In this document: positions 22,731 to 33,322 of the stretch, piece after piece
Layout: every line of letters begins with the position of its first letter
Position numbering within the stretch: the stretch's first letter is position 1
Source of the DNA: Owenia fusiformis
Lineage: Eukaryota > Annelida > Polychaeta > Sabellida > Oweniidae
Direction of reading: 5' to 3'
Length of the DNA: 64,000 bases
Assembly (NCBI GenBank): GCA_903813345.2
Contig: CAIIXF020000003.1
Span: 7,589,815-7,653,814, forward strand
Notes under the pieces: generated by a model
The model's database searches: none
Told to the model about the DNA's origin: nothing
Seen by the model: only the letters and a program-made list of their open reading frames with translations
Translations under genes and position numbers: made by a program

Positions 22731-23008
22731 CACTGGCGGATTAGGGGGGGGGGGCTGGGGGCCCGCCCCCCCCCCCCCCCTTGGGTGGGCCCAGAAAAAA
22801 ATGGGCTTTTTTGGTCATTACTTGGCCTTTTAAGGCCTTATTTTTTAATTTCAGGCCAAATTTTGAAGAAAATGGGCCTCAAAATTTCAAAATTTGGGCC
22901 CACTTTTGGATTTTAGGGGCCCAAAATTTTTTTTCGCGCAATCGCGGACATTTTTTTCTCGGACCTGAAATTTGGGCCCCCCCCCCTTGGTTCCTGGATC
23001 CGCCCCTG
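22731..23008. mobile_element. hAT-like MITE with GGCGGATCC termini, copy 1
   Basis: The ends read CACTGGCGGAT and (complement) CAGGGGCGGATCC, flanked by CATAAC on both sides (22725-22730 and 23009-23014). The interior is full of GGGCC/GGCCC and C-runs. Similar elements are at 31042-31287 and 57265-57545. Confidence 0.7.
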
Positions 23009-23014
23009 CATAAC

Positions 23015-23384
23015 AGGCATTTGGTTGGTTTGGTGATCCGCCAAAGGCAACAGCCAACAGGCCTTACTCGAGTCACTGGCCAATATAACTTGATTATAGA
23101 GGAAGCTTTAAAGAATGCAAAATAGCCCTTATCAAGTTTAATCGGCATGATTTAACAGATAGTTCATGCTATTGAGGTAGAATCGGACGCTCGACCAAAT
23201 TTCAAAATTGTATTGATTTAAAATGTTTGGTTTGTATAATATCTTGTAAGGTCTATATTTTTTCTTTGGATGTTTCACCGGAACACCCTGAAAACAGCGA
23301 CGTCAGATTCCGTGTTGTGCAAAATGCTATGACTGGCCATCTGGACTAATGTATCGTCATACTTTTAAGTCCATAGAATCTACT
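23015..23384. other. non-coding duplicated sequence
   Basis: It matches about 31294-31664 in copy 2. Nothing recognised. Confidence 0.4.
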
Positions 23385-23790
23385 TATAACGCCGTTAAGA
23401 ATTACTTTAAACGCCGTCAAAAACGATTTTGTACGTAGCAGTACGTCATTTTGTATGGCGTCAAAAATTTATTTCTGCGCCGTTAAACACATTTTTAACG
23501 CCGTGAAAAATGGTTTTGACGACGTAAAAATAATTTTTACGGCTGCCACTTAAGATGTAATTTACGTGTAGTATACAATTATTGACGACGTTCGAAATCG
23601 TTTTTGACGCCGTTCAAAATAATTTTTGGCGGAGGTAAAATACATTCTGATGGCGTTAAAGATCACTTTTGACGCCGTTCGAAATCTTTTTTGAGGCCGT
23701 TAAAATTTTTTGTCACTTTGACGCCATAAAAATCGTTTTTCACGCCGTTCAAAGTAGTTTTTACGGCGTTAAAGGTATCACGATACTTTG
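23385..23790. repeat. degenerate GCCGT/ACGGC-phased array
   Basis: Short units built on ACGCCGTYAAAA and its complement TTTTGACGGCGT recur every about 20-35 bases, in both orientations, for about 400 bases. The same array occurs at 31665-32035. The GC-rich pentamer stands out in an AT-rich background. Confidence 0.75.
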
Positions 23791-24340
23791 GTCCCAGTTG
23801 CCAGCCATGAAAAGCTGACGTAACCGCCGCATCGAAATCTCACGTCGGCGTTGTCAGCATGTACTGGTGTTAAACTTACTTTATTACATAAATTCTATAA
23901 ATGTAGATGCCCAAATTACCCTTCTTTTGGAGATAATATGTTTGAGACGATAAAAATATAGTAGTAGGTTAGTCGGGCATGTTTATTGCAATTTCGACAA
24001 ATCGTACCTCGTATTCACTATTGCAATTAACGCCTGATGGCTACGGGATTAACCTACAATTTTATGATAAACTCATTTGTATATGAATAGAATAGTGGCA
24101 GGTACTATCAATATTTAAATGAGTTTGCAATAAAACAGTATGTTAATCTGGTAGCCAACGGGCGTTGGTTGCATTCGCGTATACTAGCTTAGTCTGGCAT
24201 GTTTCTTGCAATTTCGACAAATCTTAGCTAGTATTCGCTATTGTAACTAACGCCTGACGGCTACCGGATTAACTTACACTTTTATGACAAACTCATTTAA
24301 ATATGAATGGAATAGTGGCAGGTAATACTTTGGTAGCCGA
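23791..24340. repeat. diverged tandem duplication of about 215 bp
   Basis: GGCATGTTTATTGCAATTTC at about 23978 and GGCATGTTTCTTGCAATTTC at about 24197 start two similar units, each with AACGCCTGAxGGCTAC and AATAGTGGCAGGTA. The first contains the unoccupied form (about 24020-24045) of the site filled by the 17 kb block in copy 2. Confidence 0.65.
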
Positions 24341-25095
24341 CAGGCGTTCGTTAAATTCGCGAATACAGGCTTAGACATATATCTCTGTTTATGTCATTCA
24401 AATATCCACATTCAATCACACTATGTATGATCTTGGCATCAGAACAAAAGATACATAATTACACATGCTGGTTAAATTTCGTATTTGAAAAGAGGTTTTA
24501 AAGAGGGGCAGAATTGTTCATTTTCTGGTAAAACATTTTGGCAAAAAACTTCACAAGTCACAAGTATAAGTTCTACAAGAACGAGAATAGCATGACGTTC
24601 TGATATTTCAAGGTAACGCGTTTGATAAAAGATGGGGGTGATTGAAGTTACGATGTAAAGATAAAATCGTAACGAAATATGTGTCGAAATATACATATCG
24701 AATTTTTCAAAATAGAAAAAAATGTGTATAAAAAGAAAGGTCCATTTCCACTGGTACCCCTAACAGTGGTCTCGTATATTTCATGCAATTAATAATTGAG
24801 AACACACTATTATTCGAACTTATGATCGGGCATAAGTATGATGTTACTTTATTACCTTGAGGTACACATCATAGTTATGTGTCAGTGATTAATTATGAAG
24901 AATAGGCTTTATTGAAAATGGTTTCGAGATGTACTAAAAAAATAAATACGTCATACGTGTTTATTATCATCGTAATAACTCCATCATAAATTATTTTGAA
25001 AATTAAAGACTTATTTACGTATATTGATTGCGCTTGGCTGATTTATGCTTCAAGCTTTGATATTGTCAATAAAGGAAATATAAGAAAACTTTTAC
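24341..25095 (-). other. intron 1 of TauE gene B, promoter-proximal part
   Basis: No coding signal in 24341-24860. From about 24860 the sequence is the conserved block that flanks exon 1 in all copies. Confidence 0.45.
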
Positions 25096-25246
25096 CTTCC
25101 ATAAAAAACTTTCGAAACCATTTCACACATTTCGTAGAGCAATCGACTTTATTCTCTGTTACATTAATTTCCTCAATAACAAGCTGACTGGTACTTTCAG
25201 TCGTAGGTATCCCTTTCCTTTCATTCATACTTTTTGTTTCGTTCAT
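25096..25246 (-). CDS. TauE/SafE family membrane transporter B, exon 1
   Basis: ATG at 25246-25244 opens 50 codons plus one base, ending ATGGAAG|GTAAAAG. The product is a hydrophilic N-terminus containing ESTSQLVIEE and KWFRKFFMEG, the same landmarks as exon 1 of gene A. The single leftover G fits GG|CAA of exon 2 at 14761. This is the nearest intact exon-1 copy upstream of exon 2; a truncated copy at 21638 lies in between. A TATA box sits about 73 bases upstream. An almost identical exon 1 at 49662-49812 could serve as an alternative first exon. The assignment is inferred from phase and order. Confidence 0.65.
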
Positions 25247-25318
25247 TGTTTTAACATGAGACGGCTCGTTTTGTTCAGTTCCCTGTTCGAAAGTGGATCG
25301 TCGATTGAAACTTTCCCT

Positions 25319-25326
25319 TATTTATA
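25319..25326 (-). promoter_or_regulatory. TATA box of TauE gene B exon 1
   Basis: TATAAATA on the minus strand lies about 73 bases upstream of the ATG. The same sequence at the same spacing occurs upstream of the exon-1 copy at 49662-49812. Confidence 0.5.
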
Positions 25327-26946
25327 CTTTTAAACTAGTCATTGACCGCCAATGAATATCGGTCTTTGTTAATACATACATGATTTACTTGTGTATTTAC
25401 ACTTTTTTTGTATTCTATTGAAATAAATTTAATAAAAAAAAACTCTAACACATGATTTGGTGTGATTGAGGTGCATTTTCCTTAAGAAATTTGACCTTTT
25501 TGACCTGCCTGCATCTGTTAAAATCAGAGTGCACAATTTTTGACATTTTTATAGATGGCGTATTTAATAGGTGAGATCTTTTGATTTTCGTGGGGAGTTT
25601 TGGTTCAAACTTTTTTGACTGGCAGAGGACATACTGGGGTATGTAGCGTGATAGCAAAACATGTCCACAAATCTTGGTTTTCTCTGAAAGACAAATCATA
25701 TAGATGGGAATACGCATGTTATAGGATTTGGTTGTGTTAGTCCTAATCTAGCCGTTTGATTGGTTCAAATTATCAAAACGCATGCACGATCAATAACTAA
25801 TAACTACATATATTTAGATAGATATCAATTTAAATTCATTTCCGCAAAAGCCCCCAATCTATAGTTACCCTGCCCTCTTTATTTAAAAAGTATTACTACC
25901 ATCATTTTTAGTATACTAGTAGTATATGGTAATATTCAGTAAAATGCATGCCGTGACTCGATAATTCTCTCAACATATATAATTGAAGATATGACTGGTA
26001 AGAATGTGTCCTGAAATTAAAGTAGTAATTTGAGAAGGGGTCATGCACTTTACCGTGTACATTCGGCTATCGCGTTACTGGTTTGTTTATTCCGATTTGC
26101 GCATGCATGAGGGACAAGTCTCGGTTTGGAGAACAGTCTCCCCGGCTAATAATGTTTTTCATGAAAAATATAAAAATATCATCCAAATTGAATTATGAAT
26201 ATTCAAAAGAGGACATTTAAACCTACAATATGTAAAACTATCAAAATTGTCCAAATCAGGACTGTTGTAACGTGCAGAAGACCGATTAAATAAAAGACAA
26301 GTCTCGATTTGGAGAAAGAAGTTCATCAGTGTACTGCGCTAATAATTTTTTACGAAAAATATAGAAATATCACCCAAATTAAATTATGAATATTCAAAAG
26401 AGTACATTATTAAATCTACAAGATGTAAAAATATTGGAATTGTCCAAAGCAGGCGTAACGTGCAGTAGACTGGTGAATGTTCTCAAAATCGAGAATGTTC
26501 CTTCGTAAAAATATAATATTACTGAATATAAATACACTCGCACGAAAGAGACTTAAAATGCATCAAAGCTAAATGTATGTACTATATGTTAAGCTCAATT
26601 CATATTTTGAATGAGTGGGGAGTAGCCAATTTCTGCAAGAAAATCAACGAATAAATCGCTAGATGAATACCACTGTTCCACAACTAGTTACTTTGATGGA
26701 ACGTTAGTTAGGCCTGAATTACACATTTTCTTTACGGCGGCCGTACGACGGCCGTAGGTCAGCAAAATCAATAAAGAAATTATCCATTATATTGCTTATC
26801 CCTATAGTTTATGCTGCTATTTTTCTCGATTTGGGGGAGCTACGGACGCCATGGTTGCCGTAGGTCAAATGTGACTGAAGAATTAAAGAAAACCCTGATT
26901 GTACGTTTTACTGGAATGGCAACTGGAAAAATTGTTCGTAGCAAAA

Positions 26947-27520
26947 TAATCTTAGTAATAGTTACCATATATTATATATTCATGCTTTTGAAAACGTTTT
27001 GTTAATTTGTACTATTGGGATGGGATCCTGAATAACAAAATATCCGTAATATTTGTTTTTTGTATTTCAGTTAATTTCATGCGAATGGCAGTTATGGTGA
27101 ATTTATAATACGACGTAAGAGCCATTTAATAGGATCACGATAAGAAACTTTTACTTGATTTGCTTGTTCATTTTTACATTTTTTGTTTACAATCGCATGA
27201 GTTGGGTGGGGCTGGTCCGTGAATTATAAGTCTTTATAAACACTAATTATGTCAAAAAATTGATTAAAACAAATTATATGAGAATCGTAGTGAAAGTGCC
27301 CCGTCCATATTTCATTATTAATTCCAAATATTTACTGCATTGTACAACTATAGTCATTTTTATTGCAATTATCTCTAAACCTTATGTACTTGACGTCATC
27401 GATTGCGCTCATTTGCATATAGCCAATCAGCGCAGCGGAAATTATCGATTTTCTTTGCTTTGTGGAAAGGTGAACAGAACACCATCTACTTGTAAACATC
27501 TCATTTGACTGCTTTAGAGA
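26947..27520. other. segment specific to duplication copy 2
   Basis: Copy 1 has the 398-bp palindrome at this point instead. No arms, repeats or homology recognised; an 82-codon frame at 27260-27508 looks random. Confidence 0.4.
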
Positions 27521-28149
27521 GATAAAGGACGAGTCTCGGTTTGATGAACAGTTTCTTGGTCTAATAATCTTTTATGAAACACACAGAAATATCATCCAAA
27601 TTAAATTATGAATTTTCAAAAGAGGAAATTTAAATCTACAAGATGTAAAAATATCAGAATTGTCTGAAGCAGGCGTAACGTGCTGTAGACTGATGAACTT
27701 CGTTCTCCAAACCGAGAATGGTCCTTTGAATGATAAAATTGTCACCCAAAAACACTATTCAGTATTTATTTTGTTAATCTTTTTTTTTAATTGTTCAAAT
27801 ATAAAAATTCTACAGGCGTTTCAGATTGATGCCTGTTTTGCAACCCTTTCTCAGACAAATTGATCTTTTATAAAGTATTCGAATTGTAATTCTTACATTT
27901 CTAGTGATTTGCTAGCATACAAATATTGTTACCAGGCATTCATATATAGGCCACTAAACTAGACAGGACAGTGACTTTCACACGACTTTGACTTTGAATG
28001 ATAAAATTGTCACGCAAAAACACTATTCAGTATTTCTTTTGTTAATCTTTTTTTAAATTGTTCAAATAAAAAAATTCTACTGGTGTTTCACATTGATGCC
28101 TGTTTTGCAACCCTTTCTCAGACAATTGATCTTTTATAAAGTAGTAAAT

Positions 28150-28238
28150 ATTTTTTATCACTCGAAAAGTGTAAATATAAAAATAAAATAATGAGTACGC
28201 TACAACTTGATGGATCAATGACAAGTGATCCTAGAGTT
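28150..28238 (+). pseudogene. LINE ORF2 fragment (pre-RT), opposite orientation to copy 1
   Basis: The plus strand encodes STLQLDGSMTSDPRV and stops at the fold-back element. The equivalent piece in copy 1 (20450-20560) is on the minus strand, so a small inversion separates the two copies. The codons between this piece and the reverse transcriptase at 29113 are missing. Confidence 0.7.
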
Positions 28239-29112
28239 ACACTCCCCTCCATAAGTTTGGCAACCTTTTTTCCCCCATTGAACTACGTGTTAAAGCCTCT
28301 TTACCTTTGAATTTTTATTTACTTACCCTGCGATGAAAATACTTATACTATTGATGGAAACGTAATTTGACTTAATTCCAATACCTCTAAATTTTCTCAA
28401 TTTTTTTCATCAATTAAAGTAGGTCGACAATTGATGATGAATTTGATGAATTTTTGAAAATCGACATTCCCATGTTAACCAATGGGAAATGGTAGGTTTG
28501 CCGCAAGTCATATGACAGAATATCCATCCATCCGAGTCCTTGCAAAAAATACGAGTTAGGCAGGTAATTGAATTTGCTAACTTTATTTAACAAAAAATTG
28601 ATATGTTTCTTCAGGTTCAACAAAGTTATAGGGCTTTAAAGTCAAAATTGTTTTTCAAAAAACCTCTCCCATTGAAATAACACAGGAGGCGAAAAATTCT
28701 TTTCAAAAATGACTTTGAAGCGCTGTAACTTTAATATTCATCAAATAAACTAAAAACTTAGTGTTCAAAAAAGTTAGACAATTCAATTTTCTATATAAAA
28801 ATATTTTTTGCTGAATCTTTTACTGAAAAGATATCCTGATTTCTGATTTGCCCCGAACCCTCCATTTCCCATTGGATTACATGGGAATGACGATTTTCAA
28901 AAATTCATCAAATTTATCATCAATTTTCGACCTATTGTAATTGAGAAAAAAATTGAAAAAATTTGGAGGTATTGGAAATAAAGTCAAGTTACGTTTCCGT
29001 CAATATTATAAGTTATTTCATTACCGGTTAAGTAAATAAAAATTCAAACGTAAAGAGGCTTTAACACGTAGTTCAATGGAGAAAAAAGGTTGCCAAACTT
29101 ATGGAGGGGAAT
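28239..29112. mobile_element. fold-back element with CACTCCCCTCC ends
   Basis: Arms of about 270 bases are reverse complements: ends CACTCCCCTCCATAAGT, then AACTACGTGTTAAAGCC, TGAATTTTTATTTACTTA and AATTTGATGAATTTTTGAAA. The interior has no gene. The element lies between two pieces of the same LINE and its arrival was accompanied by loss of LINE sequence. Related ends occur at 48540-48634 and 50665-50998. Confidence 0.85.
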
Positions 29113-29560
29113 CAACAATAACTGTGTTAGCTATATTAATTACAATGGATGGATTCATGGTAGAATTCCACTAAATAGGGGCACAAAGCAGGGAGATCCA
29201 CTGTCTGCTTTGATATATGTCATATCTTCAGGCTTGTAATATTCGTCAGAATAAAAATGTGATTGGTGTTAAACTGCCGAATGATAGCGAATTGAAATTA
29301 TTGCAATATGCAGATGATACCACCATATTTGTTCATGATGAACTATCACTAAAATATATTCTTAAACTTTTTGACATTTTTGCATTAGTATCAGGATTAA
29401 AATTAAATAGAACAAAAACTGAAGCGTTATGGTTAGGGAGATGGAAGTATAGGGAGGATACAATTTATAATGTAAAATTGAGCATTTATCCCATCAACAA
29501 AGGTACCCCGTGTGCGCCGAGGATCCCCGTCAAGGTTTATATACAGTGAACCCCCCGGGC
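29113..29560 (+). pseudogene. LINE reverse transcriptase fragment, copy 2
   Basis: It continues with NNNCVSYINYNGWIHGRIP, RGTKQGDPLSA, then a short deletion, then LQYADDTTIFVHDE and SGLKLNRTKTEALWLGRW, parallel to 20790-21240 of copy 1. It keeps Leu codon TTA where copy 1 has a stop. Motif A is gone, so it is inactive. Confidence 0.85.
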
Positions 29561-29948
29561 ATTGAATGAAATGTAGTACCTTGTATTGAGGTAAACATCA
29601 TACGTGTGTGTCAGTGAGTAATTATGAAGAATATGCTTTTGATGCCATGTCAGTGTCCTGTTCTCAAAATCCTTTGCTTAGGACCAGTATACAGTTTTGT
29701 ATATTGACGTACTTCTTTCAACTCGAATTCAAAGATTTCGAATACTTATTTCGTGATCTCTTTATTGAAAATGGTTTCGAGATTTACTAAAAAATTAAAT
29801 GCCTCATACGTGTTTATTATCATTTTGATAACCCCGTCATAAATTATTCTGAAAATTAAAGATTTATTTACGTATATTGACTGAGTCTGGCTGATTTATG
29901 CTTCGAGCTTTAATATTATCAATAAAAGAAATATAAGAAAACTTTTAC
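29561..29948. other. non-coding block flanking truncated exon 1
   Basis: Nearly identical to 21241-21637 of copy 1. No gene. Confidence 0.5.
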
Positions 29949-29986
29949 CTTCCATAAAAAAAACTTTCGAAACCATTTCAATTTCG
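29949..29986 (-). pseudogene. truncated and frameshifted copy of TauE exon 1
   Basis: Like 21638-21670 it keeps only the 3' end of the exon and the donor; two extra A/T bases in the homopolymer shift the frame. Confidence 0.7.
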
Positions 29987-31041
29987 CGGAGATTATATTT
30001 CGATTATCCTTTATCAATGCACCGAGCATTAACGTGGCCTATTTGCCATTTGAACACTATTATTTGTGCAATAATTATTTTCAGTCAATTAATCTTTGAC
30101 CTGTTTCAACATACATTCTATGTGCAAAGACAATTCAACTTAACCGTTTATCTCTCCGTTTTCTACTAAATGATGTGAAACAAATATATCAGGGTCTATA
30201 CATGTAACTTAACTCTGAGCCAAACATGAACATGAACTGTCAAAATTAACAGTAATCATCACATTTATTGACTTCAAATTTTCAAGATAACTTTGATAAA
30301 ATGAAATAATAAATAACATGTCTAAGTTGTTTTGAACTTTTGTCAGTTTCGCGGAGACCCTTCTCACGAAGTGTAAGAAGTACCTAATCTATTGTATTTA
30401 GATAGGAGGTCTACCTACATCCTAAGCTGAAACTGACGATGGTGTAGGCTCCAAAGCTCTAATGTAAAACATTGAAATATATTAAACTGTCTATAACAAA
30501 TGCCTTCTAATGTATTTTTTAAATAAACAAATATGTATCTTAAAATAAATAAAATATCTGGTAAATTAAGTGAACAACCTATCTGGTCTGCATAAGAAGC
30601 CGAAATGACCAATTTACCTGAACAAACCATAACCAATCACACGACAGCACACCCAACAAACAAATCCGAGCCTCGGTATCGCATTTAGCGCCAAATTCAA
30701 AAGTGTTTTAACACTTCAGTTAATGCATTAAATTATTTCCGAACTTATTCACTTCGTTTATCGTTAGAAAATACATTACTGGATGTGTATAGGTATGTAA
30801 ATATACGGTTAAATATCGCTGCGCTATATATATTTTGTTACCAGCCATTACCTGTCATAATAGTATGGAAAGAAGCAGACTTTCTAAACTATGGTTCTCT
30901 AATGAAATAAAGCCCTTACGCTTTGCAAATGTAATCCTAAAAAGATGGAAAGCATCCTTTAAAATGCCTGGTGTCAATAATAAAAAACATATAATCATAT
31001 TCGCATGTTGGAATTGCAAAAATGAAATGATGTGTCGAATA
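29987..31041. other. duplicated non-coding region, copy 2
   Basis: Nearly identical to 21671-22730. Nothing recognised. Confidence 0.45.
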
Positions 31042-31287
31042 ACATAACCACTGGCGGATTAGGGGGGGGGGCCCTTGGGTGGGCCCAGAAAAAAAATGGG
31101 CCTTTTTCGTCATTACTGGGCCTTTTAAGACCTTATTTTTTAATTTCAGGCCAAATTTTGAAGAAAATGGGCCTCAAAATTTCAAAATTTGGGCCCACTT
31201 TTGGATTTTAGGGGCCCAAAAATTTTTTCTCGGACCTGAAATTTGGGCCCCCCCCCCCCTTGTTGGTTCCTGGATCCGCCCCTGCAT
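31042..31287. mobile_element. hAT-like MITE with GGCGGATCC termini, copy 2
   Basis: Same site and ends as 22731-23008, so it was inserted before the segmental duplication. It differs in C/G run lengths and a small internal deletion. Confidence 0.7.
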
Positions 31288-31664
31288 AACAGGCATTTGG
31301 TTGGTTTGGTGATCCGCCAAAGGCAACAGCCAACAGGCTTTACTCGAGTCACTAGCCAGCAATATTATTTGATTATAGAGGAAGCTTTAAAAGAATGCAA
31401 AATAGCCTTTTCAAGTTTAATCGGCATGATTTAACAGATAGTTCATGCTATTGAGGCAGAATCGGACGCTCGACTAAATTTCAAAATTGTATTGATTTAA
31501 AATGTTTGGTTTGTATAATTTCTTGTTAGGTCTCTATTTTTTCTTTGGATGTTTCACCGGAACACCCTGAAAACAGCGACATCAGATTCCGTGTTGAAAA
31601 AAGCTATGACTGGCCATCTGGACCAATGTATCGTTATACTTTTAACTCCATAGAATCTACTTAT

Positions 31665-32035
31665 AACGCCGTTAAGAATTACTTTAAACGCCGTCAAAAA
31701 CGATTGTGTACGTAGCAGTACGTCATTTTGTATGGCGTCAAAAATTTATATCTGCACCGTTAAAAACATTTTGAACGCCGTGAAAAATGGTTTTGACGGC
31801 GTAAAAATAATTTTTATGGTTGCCACCTAAGACGTAATTTACGTTCGAAATCGTTTTCGACGCCGTTCAAAATAATTTTGACGGAGGTAAAATACATTTT
31901 TGACGGCGTTGAAGATCACTTTTCACGCCGTTCGAAATCTTTTTTGAGGCCGTTCAAAATCAATATTTGACGCCGTAAAAAGTCACTTTGACGCATTTTT
32001 CACGCCGTTCAAAGTAGTTTTTAAGGCGTTAAAGG
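31665..32035. repeat. GCCGT/ACGGC-phased array, copy 2
   Basis: Counterpart of 23385-23790, with several unit gains and losses relative to copy 1. Confidence 0.75.
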
Positions 32036-32310
32036 TATGACGATACTTTTGTCCCGGTTGCCAGCCATGAAAAGTGGACGTAACCGCCGCATCGAAATCT
32101 CACGTCGGCGTTGTCAGCATGTAATGGTGTTAAAGTTACTTCATCACATAAATCCTATAAATGTAGATGCCCAAATTACACTTCTCTTGGAGATAATGTT
32201 TGAGACGATAAAAATATATTAGTAGGTTAGTCGGGCATGTTTATTGCAATTTCGACAAATCGTAGCTCGTATTCGCTATTGCAAATAACACCTTATTCAT
32301 AAAGCCAACG

Positions 32311-33192
32311 TAAATATTTCCATTTACGTCCACGTAACTCAATTATACGTTGGACGTAAAAACATCTCTCCGTCGTATTCATAAACATATGCGGAAATTG
32401 GAGATCTACGTCTAACTTTCCACAAGGACTTACGCAATGAAAATAATATACTACATACTCCCATATCATGTCCCAATTTTGTGATCACGTGCATGTACGT
32501 ATTTGAATATGATTGCATCGTTCACGCACGCGTAATTTGACGCGTTCCTCATTGTCACGGTTGCTCCTTGATTATTTATACCCCTATATAAAAGCTTATC
32601 GTATTTCTTTCGACTTCATTTTCTCATTCATTGATTTACACAAAAGTACTATTGTTTTTGACGATACCTGAATTAATGGTGGAAGGGCACAGTTCCTCCG
32701 TGTTGGGGAACTTATCATGCATAGCCGTAGGGACCGGGGGTTCGATGGGTTCGGACGAACCCCCGGTCGGGATTTCTCCCAAAAAAATATTTGTGGAAAA
32801 ATTCATTGCAATAACCAGAAACATATATTCAATTTATATGACCAGTAGGAAAACATAGTAAAGGAAGAGGTGCGATTATTGGCAAATATTCCTATGGCAA
32901 AATGAATCATTCTTAGGTGTAACATGAAGAATAGAATGTCATATAATACTTTGGAAAATATCAAAGTGCTCGGGCACACATAAGCTGAGTTAGGGATCAT
33001 TTCGTTCAATAAGGTAGTATTGACTTACATGGGGCTATGCACCATTGACTTAACATGAGGATATCAGCAGATCCCAACAGAGGCCATTGGTTTCCATTGA
33101 TTATCACAGAAATACCAAAAATACACTATGACCTGAATCGATTGCAAACTTTATAATTAAACAATATGACACAAATGGTTCATTTCATCAAA
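32311..33192. other. left subterminal region of the 17 kb block
   Basis: Rich in ACGTAA-type motifs up to about 32430. A perfect 12-bp hairpin (ACCGGGGGTTCG, 32733-32744 with 32756-32767) lies inside open frames on both strands. The minus frame 32636-32824 includes TGGSSEPIEPPVP, which loosely recalls Gly/Pro-rich parts of Harbinger Myb-like partner proteins; this is a guess. Confidence 0.35.
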
Positions 33193-33322
33193 TGTTTGTT
33201 TGTTTGTTTGTTTATCTTTATTTCCTTCTCGAAGAAGAGCTTTTTTTACAAATAATTATACAAGCAGTTATTTACAAACAATTATTTACAAAACAAATAT
33301 AATATTTACATTAGTAATTTGA

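Larger units (their letters stand above)
14762..25095 (-). other. intron 1 of TauE gene B (10.3 kb, repeat-filled)
   Basis: This intron is inferred from the phase-compatible exons at both ends. From 15123 it is the first copy of a tandem segmental duplication. It holds a 2.4 kb insertion, a perfect-arm palindrome, a 272-bp satellite, a rearranged LINE fragment, a hAT-like MITE, a GCCGT-rich array and a truncated second copy of exon 1. 14762-15122 itself shows nothing recognisable. Confidence 0.55.
15123..25440. repeat. segmental duplication, copy 1
   Basis: The segment starting AACTCTAAGACATGATGTG at 15123 is repeated from 25441, and the order of homologous blocks is kept: 15123-15534 with 25441-25866; 17925-18862 with 25867-26946; 19290-20200 with 27520-28150; 20790-24020 with 29112-32290; 24030-25440 with 49320-49930. 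Copy 1 ends at an A-rich tail (25431-25440) exactly where copy 2 begins. The unit covers intron 1, exon 1 and the promoter of TauE gene B. Confidence 0.85.
25441..32290. repeat. segmental duplication, copy 2 (first part)
   Basis: This is the second copy of the 15123-25440 unit. It lacks the 2.4 kb insertion and the 398-bp palindrome, has its own 570-base segment (26947-27520) and a fold-back element (28239-29112), and is split at about 32290 by the 17 kb block; it resumes at 49320. Confidence 0.85.

Noticed and set aside
22781-23148. Frames rich in Gly/Pro/Trp in the hAT-like MITE (also 31079-31434 and 57577-57854)
   Set aside because: They come from GGGCC/GGCCC and C-run sequence in a TIR element.
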